A program made the translations under genes and the position numbers. A stretch of 64,000 nt of DNA from RPQJ01 sp963732415 (GTDB lineage: Bacteria > Pseudomonadota > Gammaproteobacteria > Steroidobacterales > Steroidobacteraceae): the NCBI GenBank assembly GCA_963732415.1, contig CAVSZK010000019.1, positions 1 through 64,000 of the forward strand, in the 5' to 3' direction. Below, in pieces: positions 8,621 to 18,517 of this stretch. The notes under the pieces were generated by a model. That model was not told the origin of the DNA. It made no database searches and worked only from the letters and a program-made list of their open reading frames with translations. How positions within the stretch are numbered: the stretch's first letter is position 1; every line of letters begins with the position of its first letter.

Positions 8621-9783
8621 TGGCGCAGTTCGAGCAAGCCCGGACCCGGGTCCGACCTGCGGAACACCTCGTTACGGCAGTGCGGGTCGAAGCTCGTGCC
8701 GAGGAATCGGCCTACCACCGCCAGTTTCGCGCCAATCCCCAGGGCCGGGTTCCTTATCTGCAACAGCACGTGGTCGAGGTCGCCCAGCCACCAGCGCAGG
8801 CGGCGGCCGACTTCATAGTCCTGCATTGGCGCTACCGCCTCGCCCATCAGCATCTGGTAGTAGAGCCAGGGAAAATCCACCCCGCAGTCGATCGCGAGCT
8901 GCAGGGAGCCCCAGAATCGGGCGTTGACCTCCATCAGGTATGGGCGGCCGTCGGTGCCGATGCGGAACTCGACCATGGCCACGCCTCGATACTCAGCCGC
9001 CCTAAGCAATCGCTCCGCGTAGTCCTTCAGCACCGGAACGACCGAAACGCTCTCGCACAGCACGCTGACGCCGCCCGAGGGGGGTTTCTCGCGGATGCGA
9101 CGGTGGGCGAACCAGGCGATCGCGTGGTCGCGGTCGTACAGGCAGAAGACGCCGGCACCGTGGCCAGGGATGAACTGCTGGACAATGACAGAAACCGTAG
9201 GAAACCAGCTAACCCCGGTCAGGTACGCTTCAATGTCATTCGGCGTATGGGCAACACGAACAGATGTCGCTACGACGCAGTCCTCGATCAGGACCTTTGA
9301 GCGAGCCGGCTTGAGCACGACTGGAAACCCTTGGTACTGCGCGGCCTCCAAGGCAGCGCTGACCGAAGTGACTGCCTTGCCATTAGGCGTTGGCACGTCA
9401 TGCCGCCGCGCCAATTCAACCAGGGACGTTTTATCCGAAAGCCGGTTGTAGCCGGCGCTGTCCAGTGGCGTTGCGAAGTTGAGGTGGTCAGAGGGCAAGG
9501 ACAGAAGTGCGGAGGCGCTTGAATCCGTGATCGGCAGCACCCATGGTGTGCACTTCCGCGCGGCGGTAAGATCTAGATCGGCCTTAAAGCGGCTTACGGA
9601 GACTGCTGGCGATGGCAGTTTGGCGCTATAAGCGATGCCACCGGTGGCGGCGGCGATGGCTCCACTGCTCGAGTAGCCGACGCCAACGGCCAGTCCGGCG
9701 CGAACCAGTGAGCGTGCCGCCGCGAGTGCCGCGCGCTGCTCCCCGTCGAGAATCATGATAGATGTCGTCAAGCGGTGCCCCAT
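8587..9783 (-). CDS. ATP-grasp ligase (second copy)
   Basis: About 398 residues if started at the ATG at 9783; starts at 9828 and 9756 are also open and none has a strong Shine-Dalgarno sequence. A Rossmann-like N-terminal part is followed by an ATP-grasp core: FPVVLKPARSK for the ATP-binding Lys strand and YLMEVNARFWGSL for the Mg-binding E-x-N-x-R block. It is the first gene of a tightly packed minus-strand operon running down to 3294. With the ATP-grasp protein at 4428-5609 this makes two carboxylate-amine ligase candidates in one EPS operon. Base composition falls sharply just upstream of this gene. Confidence 0.75.
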   Translation of the reverse strand: MGHRLTTSIMILDGEQRAALAAARSLVRAGLAVGVGYSSSGAIAAATGGIAYSAKLPSPAVSVSRFKADLDLTAARKCTPWVLPITDSSASALLSLPSDHLNFATPLDSAGYNRLSDKTSLVELARRHDVPTPNGKAVTSVSAALEAAQYQGFPVVLKPARSKVLIEDCVVATSVRVAHTPNDIEAYLTGVSWFPTVSVIVQQFIPGHGAGVFCLYDRDHAIAWFAHRRIREKPPSGGVSVLCESVSVVPVLKDYAERLLRAAEYRGVAMVEFRIGTDGRPYLMEVNARFWGSLQLAIDCGVDFPWLYYQMLMGEAVAPMQDYEVGRRLRWWLGDLDHVLLQIRNPALGIGAKLAVVGRFLGTSFDPHCRNEVFRRSDPGPGLLELRQWVAGVLGRAP

Positions 9784-10399
9784 TCTTTGCATCGTCTGCG
9801 ACCGGCAGGCATCATCCGATAAATCCAATCGGAACGAAACATTGCGCCTCAGAACTCTGATACCGCCGAGATATGTGCGCCGTGAGTGGTATTACAGCAA
9901 GCTAGCGCGTTTAGGCCTCTATCAGAAGTATCGCCGGGTCGATTTTTCGAAGGTCGATCGGTTGGTCTTCGTGTGTAAAGGGAATATCTGCCGGAGCCCG
10001 TTTGCAGAAGCTAAAGCTACGTCAATTGGATGTAATTCCATTAGCTGTGGCATTGAAGCAGTGGACGGGCGCCAAGCCGACAGTCGAGCGGTCACGATTG
10101 CCACTGAGAGGGCAGTTGCTCTTGGCGGTCACCGAACTCGCTCGCTCGAGCAAGTACGTTTGATGTCCGGCGATCTGGTCGTGGTGATGGAACCTCAACA
10201 TGTAAGTTCCATGCGGTTCCGAGAGTGGCTTGGCGGTCATCAGATATCACTTCTGGGTCTTTGGCGCCCAGAGGAGCAAACGCCGTACATTTTTGACCCC
10301 TACGGAATGCGAATAGACGACTTTCGTCGATGTTTCTCGTTGATTGACCAGTCTGTGAGATCTCTAGGTAACTTAGTTACTGCCGGTCGTTCCAATTAG
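9755..10399 (+). CDS. Low-molecular-weight protein tyrosine phosphatase
   Basis: VFVCKGNICRSPFAE is the C-x5-R phosphatase loop of the arsenate reductase/LMW-PTP fold, and IFDPYG carries the general-acid Asp. In capsule and EPS loci such enzymes (Wzb type) dephosphorylate the tyrosine kinase that controls chain polymerisation. No kinase is visible in this window. The longest frame gives 214 residues, about 60 more than a typical family member, with the extension at the N terminus. The ATG at 9755 overlaps the start region of the divergent ATP-grasp gene, so a later start (TTG at 9842 or GTG at 9875) is quite possible. Lower GC than its left neighbours. Confidence 0.75.
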   Translation: MIDVVKRCPILCIVCDRQASSDKSNRNETLRLRTLIPPRYVRREWYYSKLARLGLYQKYRRVDFSKVDRLVFVCKGNICRSPFAEAKATSIGCNSISCGIEAVDGRQADSRAVTIATERAVALGGHRTRSLEQVRLMSGDLVVVMEPQHVSSMRFREWLGGHQISLLGLWRPEEQTPYIFDPYGMRIDDFRRCFSLIDQSVRSLGNLVTAGRSN

Positions 10400-10456
10400 C
10401 GCCGAATCTCAAGATCCGATGAGAATCTACAATATCGCTCCGTTCGGGCGCGAGAT

Positions 10457-11785
10457 TCACTTGTCCCCGGCCGCGCGAAAATTACGGAGGACTGCCCTAG
10501 CTTCGGCAACGTGAGCTGAACGCGTATCGTCGTCGTAATAGCAGACTTCCGGGCGATTAACTTTAAGTCGGACATCAGACTCTTCAATTGGCTCCTCGGG
10601 GTTGGACTTCAGTATTGCGCTGATCAGCTTTCTTCTTGTCGCCTGCGCCGAGATATTCTGCATCGCCCAACGCCTAGGGTGGAATTCGAAATGACGGCGG
10701 CTGACGCTGACGATCGCCTCCGCGAGGTCAGCCTCATCTGCTACGACGCCGGTTTCTGCGTTAAAGTAGGACTTGTTGACTCCTACGTTCTCGCTGAGCA
10801 CCAATGCTGGTGTGTTGGAAAACATGGCCTCGAACAGGCTCCGGTTGCTACCTTCTTTCTTTGAGAGCAGAACACACAGCTTGCTTTGATTCAGGACAGT
10901 ATTTACTTCCTCGGTTGAAAGCGACTCAAGGAGAATAAGGTTATCGCGAATGCCATAGTGTTCGATGAGGTCACGTATGGCATCTCTCGAACCTCCCCAT
11001 GATGCGCAAACAAACGCTGCGCGAAATGTTCTGTCCTTGGCGACGGCTTCTTTTACCGCCCTAAAGAATATGTGTGGTCGTTTGTATGCGCCTCGATTGG
11101 CAACGTAAGTGACGTCGTAGATCTTTGAAAGATTCGGTAGTGGTCGAAATACGCGTTCGTCAACCCAGTCGCTGGCGCCGAATTCGACAGCGATAAGATT
11201 CCGATTCAGCGTTGCGAGAAATTGACGGTCTCGAATCTCTGATGCCTCCACAAATACTGGCGCGGAGGATAGCGCCCAGAAAAGAATGTCTGGGTCGCAA
11301 TATCCCATCCAGCTTGGCTCAAGGAATACGTGGTATTCATTTGCGAGACGCCGGAAATCGATATGTCTGTAGTAAAAAGACGATGTCTTCGTAAAGGTAA
11401 TTACAAGGATCCCTTTCCAAGCTCTATTGCCTGCCTTGCCAGGCTGCCGAAGTACAATTGTTCGTTTGGCTGCCGATTCCTCCGAGACCCCGGTGGAGAC
11501 AATCGATTGGAAGGATCGCTGGAAGACGGCCCAATTTGCAGCGACCCTGTCTGAGTAGCCGCTGTTAGAGAACCGTGAAGCTCTGGACAGCAATAGGCAT
11601 GACTGCCGGTTCATATGCGCAAACCGGCATAGTACGGATAATCCAGCGGCGCATTTGGCAACCGCTGGTAATGCAGCCAACTGAACGTTATCTTGAAATA
11701 TCCACTTGAGTGCAGAAAATTCGCGTCGAAGGCTTGAGCTACCAATTGTAGGCATGTGATCTACGGCGACTGTTGGTAAGCGCAA
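10457..11785 (-). CDS. Glycosyltransferase, group 1 type
   Basis: A 442-residue protein whose C-terminal half has the GT4 signature: LSKKEGSNRSLFEAMFSNTPALV contains the E-x7-E pair, preceded by VTYVANRGAYKRPH and a Rossmann strand FRAAFVCASWGG. The N-terminal half is weakly conserved. It would add one sugar to the EPS repeat unit. It lies in the lower-GC block (9.8-15.6 kb) and runs convergent with the phosphatase gene. It is followed in the same orientation by nothing closer than the phosphatase end, so it probably terminates this minus-strand group. Confidence 0.75.
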   Translation of the reverse strand: MRLPTVAVDHMPTIGSSSLRREFSALKWIFQDNVQLAALPAVAKCAAGLSVLCRFAHMNRQSCLLLSRASRFSNSGYSDRVAANWAVFQRSFQSIVSTGVSEESAAKRTIVLRQPGKAGNRAWKGILVITFTKTSSFYYRHIDFRRLANEYHVFLEPSWMGYCDPDILFWALSSAPVFVEASEIRDRQFLATLNRNLIAVEFGASDWVDERVFRPLPNLSKIYDVTYVANRGAYKRPHIFFRAVKEAVAKDRTFRAAFVCASWGGSRDAIRDLIEHYGIRDNLILLESLSTEEVNTVLNQSKLCVLLSKKEGSNRSLFEAMFSNTPALVLSENVGVNKSYFNAETGVVADEADLAEAIVSVSRRHFEFHPRRWAMQNISAQATRRKLISAILKSNPEEPIEESDVRLKVNRPEVCYYDDDTRSAHVAEARAVLRNFRAAGDK

Positions 11786-11824
11786 ACTCGGTGGAGTGTC
11801 AGTGCTGGATTCAACGGGCGATTC

Positions 11825-12694
11825 TCATTTCACAACGACTTTCTTGGGAGTAGCCGGTGTTGGCATGGATTCGAGCGGCGTATTCGAGAAAATGACGTCA
11901 TCTACGTAAAAGTAGGTATCCTCGGCGAATCCTGAATTGGACCAACCGAATAGGTAGCCGCGGTCCAAGAAGTTGAATGCCGGGTCCAGGCCATCGTCCG
12001 GACCCCAGTTTGCGACGTCTCGACGGCTAAAGATTATTTGCCGCTGAGTTTCGTCTCCTTTCCACATTTCCACGATACCGTCCGCGACCCCGACACCGCT
12101 AGCCCGGCGCCAGTGAAGCGTTACTTCAATCCACTTTCCAAGATCATGGGCGCGGTCGATAAACACGGTTGAGTCGGAATCGGAGAGCGGTGGACCATTC
12201 GCGTTCCACGTGGCATTGCTGTTACCAGTCAATGTTGTACGTCGCTGTTGATTCTTGTCCCAAATCGTATCGCTCCACAGCCCAATAAACAGAAAACCGC
12301 CGCGATCCTGATAGTCTTTGGACCAAAGGGTAATAAATTTGTTGTTGCTCGGAGAATCGTCACGGTGGTAGTAGTTGGTCGGCACGAGCATCCAGAAACG
12401 CAGCCATAATTCTGTCTGTGGACTTCCGATAGTGAAGCGCTGTTCAGCTGTGGAGTCTTCGCCGGAGGGTTTGCCGTTGTAGGAAAACGCGAGGCTATGG
12501 CGTCCGGTGTGAGCGACATCCGACGATACGTACACGTTGCCGCCTGATCGACTCCACAGGAAGCCGTTTTCGGACTTGCTTCGGTCACCGGTTTCAAAGC
12601 CATCTGAAAATATGACTTCAGCCCGACCGATCGTCAGTGGGGCGATGATGCCAACCAATAATAGTGCTCGGAACGGAAGCTTGGCGTTTCTCAT
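11825..12694 (-). CDS. Secreted jelly-roll (polysaccharide lyase-like) protein
   Basis: A 289-residue protein with an N-terminal signal peptide (basic start, then FRALLLVGIIAPLTIGRAE). The mature part reads like a concanavalin-type beta-jelly-roll: VIFSDGFETGD, HTGRHSLAFSYNG, ELWLRFWMLVP, GKWIEVTLHWR and YFYVDDVIFSN. This pattern is shared by several polysaccharide lyases and glycan-binding modules. I cannot see a confident catalytic triad, so it could be a lyase that trims the EPS in the periplasm or simply a binding protein. It follows the lower-GC glycosyltransferase/CapK group on the same strand. Confidence 0.5.
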   Translation of the reverse strand: MRNAKLPFRALLLVGIIAPLTIGRAEVIFSDGFETGDRSKSENGFLWSRSGGNVYVSSDVAHTGRHSLAFSYNGKPSGEDSTAEQRFTIGSPQTELWLRFWMLVPTNYYHRDDSPSNNKFITLWSKDYQDRGGFLFIGLWSDTIWDKNQQRRTTLTGNSNATWNANGPPLSDSDSTVFIDRAHDLGKWIEVTLHWRRASGVGVADGIVEMWKGDETQRQIIFSRRDVANWGPDDGLDPAFNFLDRGYLFGWSNSGFAEDTYFYVDDVIFSNTPLESMPTPATPKKVVVK

Positions 12695-12899
12695 TATGTC
12701 AACCTTGGTGTGATCGCGCAGGCTGTTCGCGACTGAGCTAAATTATGTGCCGACCAGCCAAATCGGTGTGTGTCACGTCTCAAGATTGTAGAAAATGATT
12801 TCGTCACTCGCGTATCGATTTCAGAGTCACTTCTCGGTTCGTCGTCGGCTGTCGGCTTCATTGGCATGCGCGCGGGAGGGCCTCTTTCTCGACTCCGAT

Positions 12900-14237
12900 T
12901 CAGGTTAGACCTTCTCGCTTAACGACTCGAAGTTTTCCAGAGGGTTCACGTGCCAAGCACGGGATACTGTAGACACGAGCATCCATGCGATTCTTAAATG
13001 CAATACGGACTTCAGACTCAATCAAAACAGCCAAGTCTTTGTCCAAAGGCCCTCTGGTTTCAACCGAAATGTCGAGTTTTCCCGCGCAGCGCTGAATAGC
13101 TTGATATGCGGGTAGGGAGACGCCGGAGCGCCTGAGTTTTTCAAATATGTAAAGCACAGCCTCAGGATGAAATGCCCGACCGTCGGCGTCATGGATTGTG
13201 TCGTACGCTCGACCAACAATTCGGTCCAGGACAGGGAATGGCCGCCCACAGGCGCATTGTGTACTCGAAATCACCCCAAGATCGCCCAAACGGTATCGAA
13301 TTAAAGGCATTACCTTATTAAACAAGTCGGTGACTACGAGTTCTCCGAAGCCATCGGGAAGTTCCGGGGACGGTACGCTCTCGAGCAATAAGTTGTCGCT
13401 CATGATGTGGAGCTTACCCAGTTCGCAATCATGAGCGATCGAGCCGACCTCTCCGCACCCATATTCGTTAAAGACTGGCAGCCCTGTGCTGTCGGAGAGG
13501 TATTGACGCGTAGCGGCGTCAAGCAATTCGGAGGTGGTGACAATGCAGGTAACGGAGTCAGGCAATCGCCGCCCCGTGGAGTCCAGGAACATAACGAAAG
13601 ACTTGATGCCGGATACATATCCATAAAGATATTCCGGTCGAAATCGACTGATGTCTTCCGCGTAACGCTCCAGAACGCTCTCGGTTATGCCAAACATCGG
13701 GAGACGCATTCGGTTGGCAAAGAAGTCAAGTGCTCGAGACCTTATACGGCCGGAAAGCGTAAGTGATCGACCCCAGAGAAGCGCTTGTGGTGCGGCAACG
13801 GAAATGCCTGCCCATTCGTATGCTCGCCAAGTTGCACCGCGCTCGCGGGCGAGCGCTTCGCGATTTTTCCAGACGGTGACCGGATGTCCTGTCGAGCCGC
13901 TGGTGGTTTTCTTCTCGACTCGCCAGAAGCGCTCTGAGGACCGAATATCCGGACTGTCGCTGCGAAGTAGATCCTTCTCTAGTAGCGGAATCTGGCTGAG
14001 CACGTCTAACGGCGATTGGCGGACCGTCGATTCCTCGGGAATGAGAGAGGAATACCTTGGGACGTGATCTCTGGCGTAGTTGAGTAGCTCGGCAAGGCGG
14101 CGGGATTGAAGTTCGGCAAGTGCATCGGCAGACATTTCGCCGTGCCGTCGGTATTCTGCAAACATGCGGCGAACCGGCTCGCCACCCAATCGAGTGGCGG
14201 GGTAATAGAGCAGATTGGCTGCCAAGCTAGCGCGCAT
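12900..14237 (-). CDS. CapK/PaaK-like adenylate-forming enzyme
   Basis: A 445-residue member of the phenylacetate-CoA-ligase-like (CapK) family of AMP-binding enzymes. TTSGSTGHPV at about residue 111 is the ATP-binding P-loop, YGCGEVGS is the adenine/acid-binding block, and RYRLGDLG contains the hinge Asp. CapK homologues occur in many capsule and EPS loci, where they are thought to activate a carboxylic acid. Its ATG overlaps the TAA of the upstream glycosyltransferase by one base (TAATG), so the two are translationally coupled. It may supply an acyl or aminoacyl group for decoration of the polymer, which is an inference. Confidence 0.8.
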   Translation of the reverse strand: MRASLAANLLYYPATRLGGEPVRRMFAEYRRHGEMSADALAELQSRRLAELLNYARDHVPRYSSLIPEESTVRQSPLDVLSQIPLLEKDLLRSDSPDIRSSERFWRVEKKTTSGSTGHPVTVWKNREALARERGATWRAYEWAGISVAAPQALLWGRSLTLSGRIRSRALDFFANRMRLPMFGITESVLERYAEDISRFRPEYLYGYVSGIKSFVMFLDSTGRRLPDSVTCIVTTSELLDAATRQYLSDSTGLPVFNEYGCGEVGSIAHDCELGKLHIMSDNLLLESVPSPELPDGFGELVVTDLFNKVMPLIRYRLGDLGVISSTQCACGRPFPVLDRIVGRAYDTIHDADGRAFHPEAVLYIFEKLRRSGVSLPAYQAIQRCAGKLDISVETRGPLDKDLAVLIESEVRIAFKNRMDARVYSIPCLAREPSGKLRVVKREGLT

Positions 14238-15490
14238 TATCTGGCGTACGTCTCAAGCAGAGCGGCGAGGTCGGCGCCAATGCTGTCAAATGAGAAATAA
14301 CGCTCGACGTGCGCTCGTGCGCGAGCCGCGATGCGCTCTCGCAGAGTGGCGTCCATGAATAATCGGCTAATGCATTTCGCCATGTCGGCGCCCGTTTCGG
14401 CTACCAATACTTGTTCCTCATGTGCCACTCCGAGACCCTCGCAGGCGACAGGGTGCGCTACGATTGCTTTGCCTAATGCCATGGCGTCGAGCATCTTTAG
14501 CTTAGTGCCGCCGCCGTCGCGAATTGGGCAAGCGTAAACAGCGGAACGATGCACTAACGGGCGAATGTCGTCTACGAATCCCAGGAGTTCCACTCCCGGG
14601 GTTGTGGCAATATCACGTTGAAGACTGGCGGACGGCGATCGGCCCGCAATGTTCATCTGCGCGTCAGGATGCAGACGACGCAAGGCTGGCCAAGCCTCGC
14701 GAATGAAAAATTGCATCGCGTCGGAGTTCGGGTACCAGGAAAGCCCTCCAACGAATACCACGCTTCGGGGTTGAATCTCGCCACGAATGGACGTGGCGAA
14801 GTACTGTAAATCAACGCCATTAGGAACGATGTGGATTGGTACTCTGTCTGCCATTGCTCTCAAGCGAAGTTGGTCAACGTCTGAGCAAACGAAGTGGGCC
14901 TTGAATCGTTCGGCTGTCTGAGACTCGAAACGTTTCAGCCTCCGCCCCTCCTGCCAGAAATATGCCTTACGTAGGGCATTTGTCTCGAGTTCGGAACGCC
15001 GCAAAAGCATGTGGGACTCGATGTTATGATGATTCAGAACGGCAGGTACGTCCCCGATGTCGGCCAGATACGGTGCCAGACTAATAGTGTCGAAATGGAC
15101 TATATCTGGCTCAAACACCGCAACTACCTTTCGCACTGTCCGTGCGTACTCAGGGCAATAACCCCACTGGATCGTGAATGGAGATGGCGACAGCAATGAC
15201 GTTAGCGCAAGACGAGCCTGGCCGCCGCGAAGGGTATCTTGAGGTAAAGGCAATACTGCGGCGAGGTCGCAATACCTGTTGAGTTCCTGCTTCGCCTCGA
15301 CAATCGATTCCAGGGTCGGTTGGTGCGCTCGTTGGAAGAAGCTGACTAGTGAAAGTCGGTGGCGTAGACCAACCTGCCGCAACAAGTTATATGACCGTTG
15401 CTGCAGTCCACCCTTTGCGGGCCATGGCAGTACGTGAGAAAGCCACAAGACCCGAAGTGGTTTGTGACTATCAGAACTGTGGGTCTTCAT
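14237..15490 (-). CDS. GT4-type glycosyltransferase
   Basis: About 417 residues from the ATG at 15490; the open frame extends to 15649 but would overlap the sulfotransferase upstream. VLWLSHVLPWPAKGG is the N-terminal GT4 opening, HIVPNGVDLQYF lies at the domain linker, and DGGGTKLKMLDAMALGKAIV is the conserved C-terminal block where the E of the usual motif is replaced by D/K-rich sequence, as in the ExoL/PEP-CTERM-type group. It probably adds a sugar to the EPS unit. The stop overlaps the next gene's ATG. Last gene on this side of the lower-GC block. Confidence 0.8.
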   Translation of the reverse strand: MKTHSSDSHKPLRVLWLSHVLPWPAKGGLQQRSYNLLRQVGLRHRLSLVSFFQRAHQPTLESIVEAKQELNRYCDLAAVLPLPQDTLRGGQARLALTSLLSPSPFTIQWGYCPEYARTVRKVVAVFEPDIVHFDTISLAPYLADIGDVPAVLNHHNIESHMLLRRSELETNALRKAYFWQEGRRLKRFESQTAERFKAHFVCSDVDQLRLRAMADRVPIHIVPNGVDLQYFATSIRGEIQPRSVVFVGGLSWYPNSDAMQFFIREAWPALRRLHPDAQMNIAGRSPSASLQRDIATTPGVELLGFVDDIRPLVHRSAVYACPIRDGGGTKLKMLDAMALGKAIVAHPVACEGLGVAHEEQVLVAETGADMAKCISRLFMDATLRERIAARARAHVERYFSFDSIGADLAALLETYAR

Positions 15491-15494
15491 CACA

Positions 15495-16121
15495 TCAGTT
15501 GCAGGAGAAAGCCTGCGATTTGTAGTCGAGCGCAAGGAGATCAATGTCAAAGCGTTGTTCGATACACTTGTAGCTGTCGGCGTCGTAGGCGATCCGAAAG
15601 TCAATGCCGGTGGTGCTTTTGGTGCGCGGAAGGTTTGCCGTGACACCAATCAATTCGCATAACTGTTGGAAGTCACTATTGAGTGTCTCGTATTTCCCAA
15701 GGAAATCGACCAGCAGTCGCCCGCGCTCGTCACAAAGCCAGTTAAACTGCGGCATAAACATTCGTGGTTGATCATAGTAGCGCGGGTCTTGGTCTCCGTA
15801 TGCACGCAGGACCCAGTCGCGAAATGAGATGTGACCGTCACCCATTCCGGTCTGATTGGTGGCGACCCGGTACTTGTAATGCGAGATACACCTTGTCCCA
15901 CGGATTTCGCACGAAGCTGAACTTGAACGCGCGATTCCAGCGATACTCGCCGAGTTCCGCGCGCTTCTCGATAGCTGTCTTGTGCTCGAATCGCAGATCC
16001 AAGCGCACGCTCGATGCTCGAGCCGGCCGTCTTGTTGATGTGGATAAAAACGTAGCGCGGCCAGTGCGCGTTTCGGAAGCGCCGTGCCTTGCCGATCAGA
16101 GTTGTCCACGAGCCGAGTCAT
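15495..16121 (-). pseudogene. Sulfotransferase family 2, frameshifted
   Basis: Reading the minus strand from the ATG at 16121 gives MTRLVDN, then after a frame change RYVFIHINKTAGSS (5'-PSB loop), after another FKFSFVRNPWDKV (3'-PB block), and after a third YKYRVATNQTGMGDG to the stop at 15495. The pieces are in order, without missing conserved parts, and together make a normal ~208-residue Sulfotransfer_2 protein. Changes of frame fall near 16.10, 16.00 and 15.89 kb. Its ATG overlaps the TGA of the upstream glycosyltransferase (ATGA). The gene is either a pseudogene or, more likely given the neighbours, an intact gene with base-calling indels. Confidence 0.7.
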
Positions 16122-17263
16122 TGGGTTGCGACCAGCTGCTGATGGTGGCCGCGCAGCAGTCTCTGCATACAGCAGCGCATGTGATTGTGCTGTTGCATCG
16201 ATGCTGTATGGCTCTCTTAAGGCGCTGGTTCGCAGCGCTGCCGTGACCGGATTCGGTGACATCGCGGATGCAGGCGGCTATGGCGGTAGGTGACTGCGTC
16301 GGCACCAGGCGGCATTCGGCATCGTTCTCAAGGAGCGCCACCAGGCCGCCGACCGCGTGAGCCACCACGGGTATTCCGAGCGCCCGTGCCTCGAGTGCGG
16401 TCATGGGGAGTCCTTCATGATCGGACGTCAGCACGAGACAGTCCATGCTTGCGAGCCAGCGCGGTGCTTCAGGCTGAAATCCGTGGAAGACGCAGTCGTC
16501 CGCAATGCCGAAGTCTGACGCCATTCTGCTCGAGGTCAGGGCGCAGCGGCCCGTCGCCGATTAGGTGGAACCGGTATTTGCCCGGGTAAGAAAGCTGCCA
16601 GCTCCGCGGCAGCCTGCAGGAATACGTCTACTCGCTTGACGGGAACGAGGCGACCGATAAAGGCAATGTGGTGGAAGCCGGGCTCGAGTTGTGTCGCCGG
16701 TGATGCCGCACGCCGTACGGCTTCGACGTCGATTCCGTTTGGGACGACCGCGATCTTGGCGCCGATGAAGTGTGGCCGCAGCTTGGCGCCAAGTTCGTCC
16801 GAGACGGCGATCACTCGCTGCTGAAGATGCCGTGCGACCCATGCGTCGAGCCTGCGCAGGGCCCGCTTGTGCAGTTGCCAGGCCGGGTAATTGAACTCCG
16901 GGGCTCCGTGCGCGGTGCGGACGCTGGCCGGCACATGAGCGGCGCGGGCGGCGAAAGCGCCCAGGATGTTTTCCTTCTGCCGGTGTGTGTGCACGACGTC
17001 GGGGCGCCACGTCCGCATGAAGGCCATTAGCTGCCGGTAAATAGTCCAGCTGCCGACAGCGCTCTCCGGGAACACACGGACCTCGACCCCAGCCTGCCGC
17101 AGGCGGCTGGCCAGTTCGCCCTCGTTCAGAAGGGCCGCAGCTGCGGTGACTCCGGGCAGGCGATTCAACGCAGTTACAGTCTGGCATACCTGCGCCTCGG
17201 CCCCGCCCAGAGGTCGCCGGACGCCACGTGCATGACCCGAATTGCGCGCTGTCCCGCATTCAT
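16118..17263 (-). pseudogene. GT4-type glycosyltransferase, frameshifted
   Basis: From the ATG at 17263 the frame reads VMHVASGDLWAG and then breaks in a GGGG run near 17.21 kb; adding one G restores AGAEAQV, the expected GT4 opening. The middle piece (16536-17168 frame) contains VVHTHRQKENILGAFAAR, VVPNGID and FIGRLVPVKRVDVF. Another break near 16.54 kb leads to LTSDHEGLPMTALEARA, the E-x7-E motif. A last change leads to a C terminus whose TGA overlaps the sulfotransferase ATG at 16119-16121. All GT4 landmarks are present, so the intact product would be about 381 residues. Probably a functional gene with sequencing indels. Confidence 0.7.
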
Positions 17264-17310
17264 GTGTTGGAAATTCAGTAAGATACGCGTGTCAATTTAA
17301 GTGGCGCACG

Positions 17311-18446
17311 ATGGTAGCACGCCCCCCAATTCCGACTGTGACGGCCCCCGCAAAGGGTGCCTGTCTTATGGTGGCCAATTACGCCCCGGACGTTGGCTAT
17401 GCCTGGTGGCTCATGGAGCACTACTGGGCGTTGCTGGCTGAGCAATCTGGCGAGGCAGGGACGGCGCGCGCTGCTCGCCTACCCGTCGCAGGGCGAGATT
17501 CCGCCCGCCATTCGGGCGGCACCGATCGACGTCCTCTGGCTCGATTTCGGTGATCGCTCGGGCGCGGGCTGGCGGGCACTTTCGGAGACCGTGCGTCGCG
17601 AGGGGGTCACCAGCCTCTATCTCACCGACCGGGCGTACGCCGATTGGCGCTATGCGAGGTTGAGACGCTTGGGTGTAGAGAGCATAGCCATCCACGATCA
17701 CACCCCCGGTGATCGGCCCGCAATCCGGGGCCCCAAGGGCTGGATCAAGTCGGGCTTGCGGCGCTTCGGGCCATGGTCTGCGGACCTCTACGTCGCCGTG
17801 AGCGAATTCGTGCGGCAGCGCATGGTCGAGAATGCCCGAGTGCCGGTCGAATCTACGGTCGTCGTGCCGAACGGCGTGGTGCCCTTCGAGTATTCAGACG
17901 TGGACCGTGCCTGGGCCCGCGGGCAACTGGCGTGCGAGACGACGATGTGGTTGTCGGCATGGTCGGTCGTGCTCATCGCATCAAGGGCATCGAGTTCGCG
18001 ATCCGTGCGGCCCGTGCGTGTCCTGGCCCGGGAGCCGAAGGCACTGTTTGCGTTCGTCGGCGACGGGCCGGATCTGGATAGATTCCGCGCGCTGGCTGCG
18101 GAGGAGGGCGTGGCGGAGAGATTCAAGTTCCTGGGGCGCCGCGGCGGACGCCCGACGCCTGATGGCGGGCTTCGACTTGGGCCTGCACCCGTCGCTGGGC
18201 GAGGTTGGCTACTGTCTGGCCATTCTCGAGATGATGAATGCGGGCCTGCCCGTGATAGTGCCGGATCGACCTTCCGTAAGGGGCGCGACCGAGCCGAACG
18301 TCACCGGGCTCTGGTACTCGGCGAACGAGGCGGACGCCTGTGCCGAGGCGGTTCTCGCTCTGCTGTCGGATCCGTCACGCCGCGAGTCGCTCGGCCGGGC
18401 CGCGAGGGAGCAAAGTTTGACCCGCTTCTCGCTCGGCTCATGCTGA
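17311..18446 (+). pseudogene. GT4-type glycosyltransferase, frameshifted
   Basis: Starting at the ATG at 17311 (ATG at 17369 is also possible) the protein begins with VANYAPDVGYAWWLMEHYW. It then shifts frame near 17.44 kb to a long piece containing VVPNGVVPFEY, shifts again near 17.93 kb to VVVGMVGRAHRIKGIEFA, then to FAFVGDGPDLDRFRAL, and finally near 18.15 kb to LHPSLGEVGYCLAILEMMNAG, which carries the C-terminal E-x7-E motif. At least four frame changes in 1.1 kb with every conserved block retained point to indel errors rather than decay. It is divergent from the minus-strand glycosyltransferase, with only 47 bases between starts. Confidence 0.65.
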
Positions 18447-18517
18447 CTCAGCGTTTCTTGCGGCCGTCGCGAGCCGCCTGTGATACAAACTCAATAATTG
18501 CCACACGGATTGTCCTG

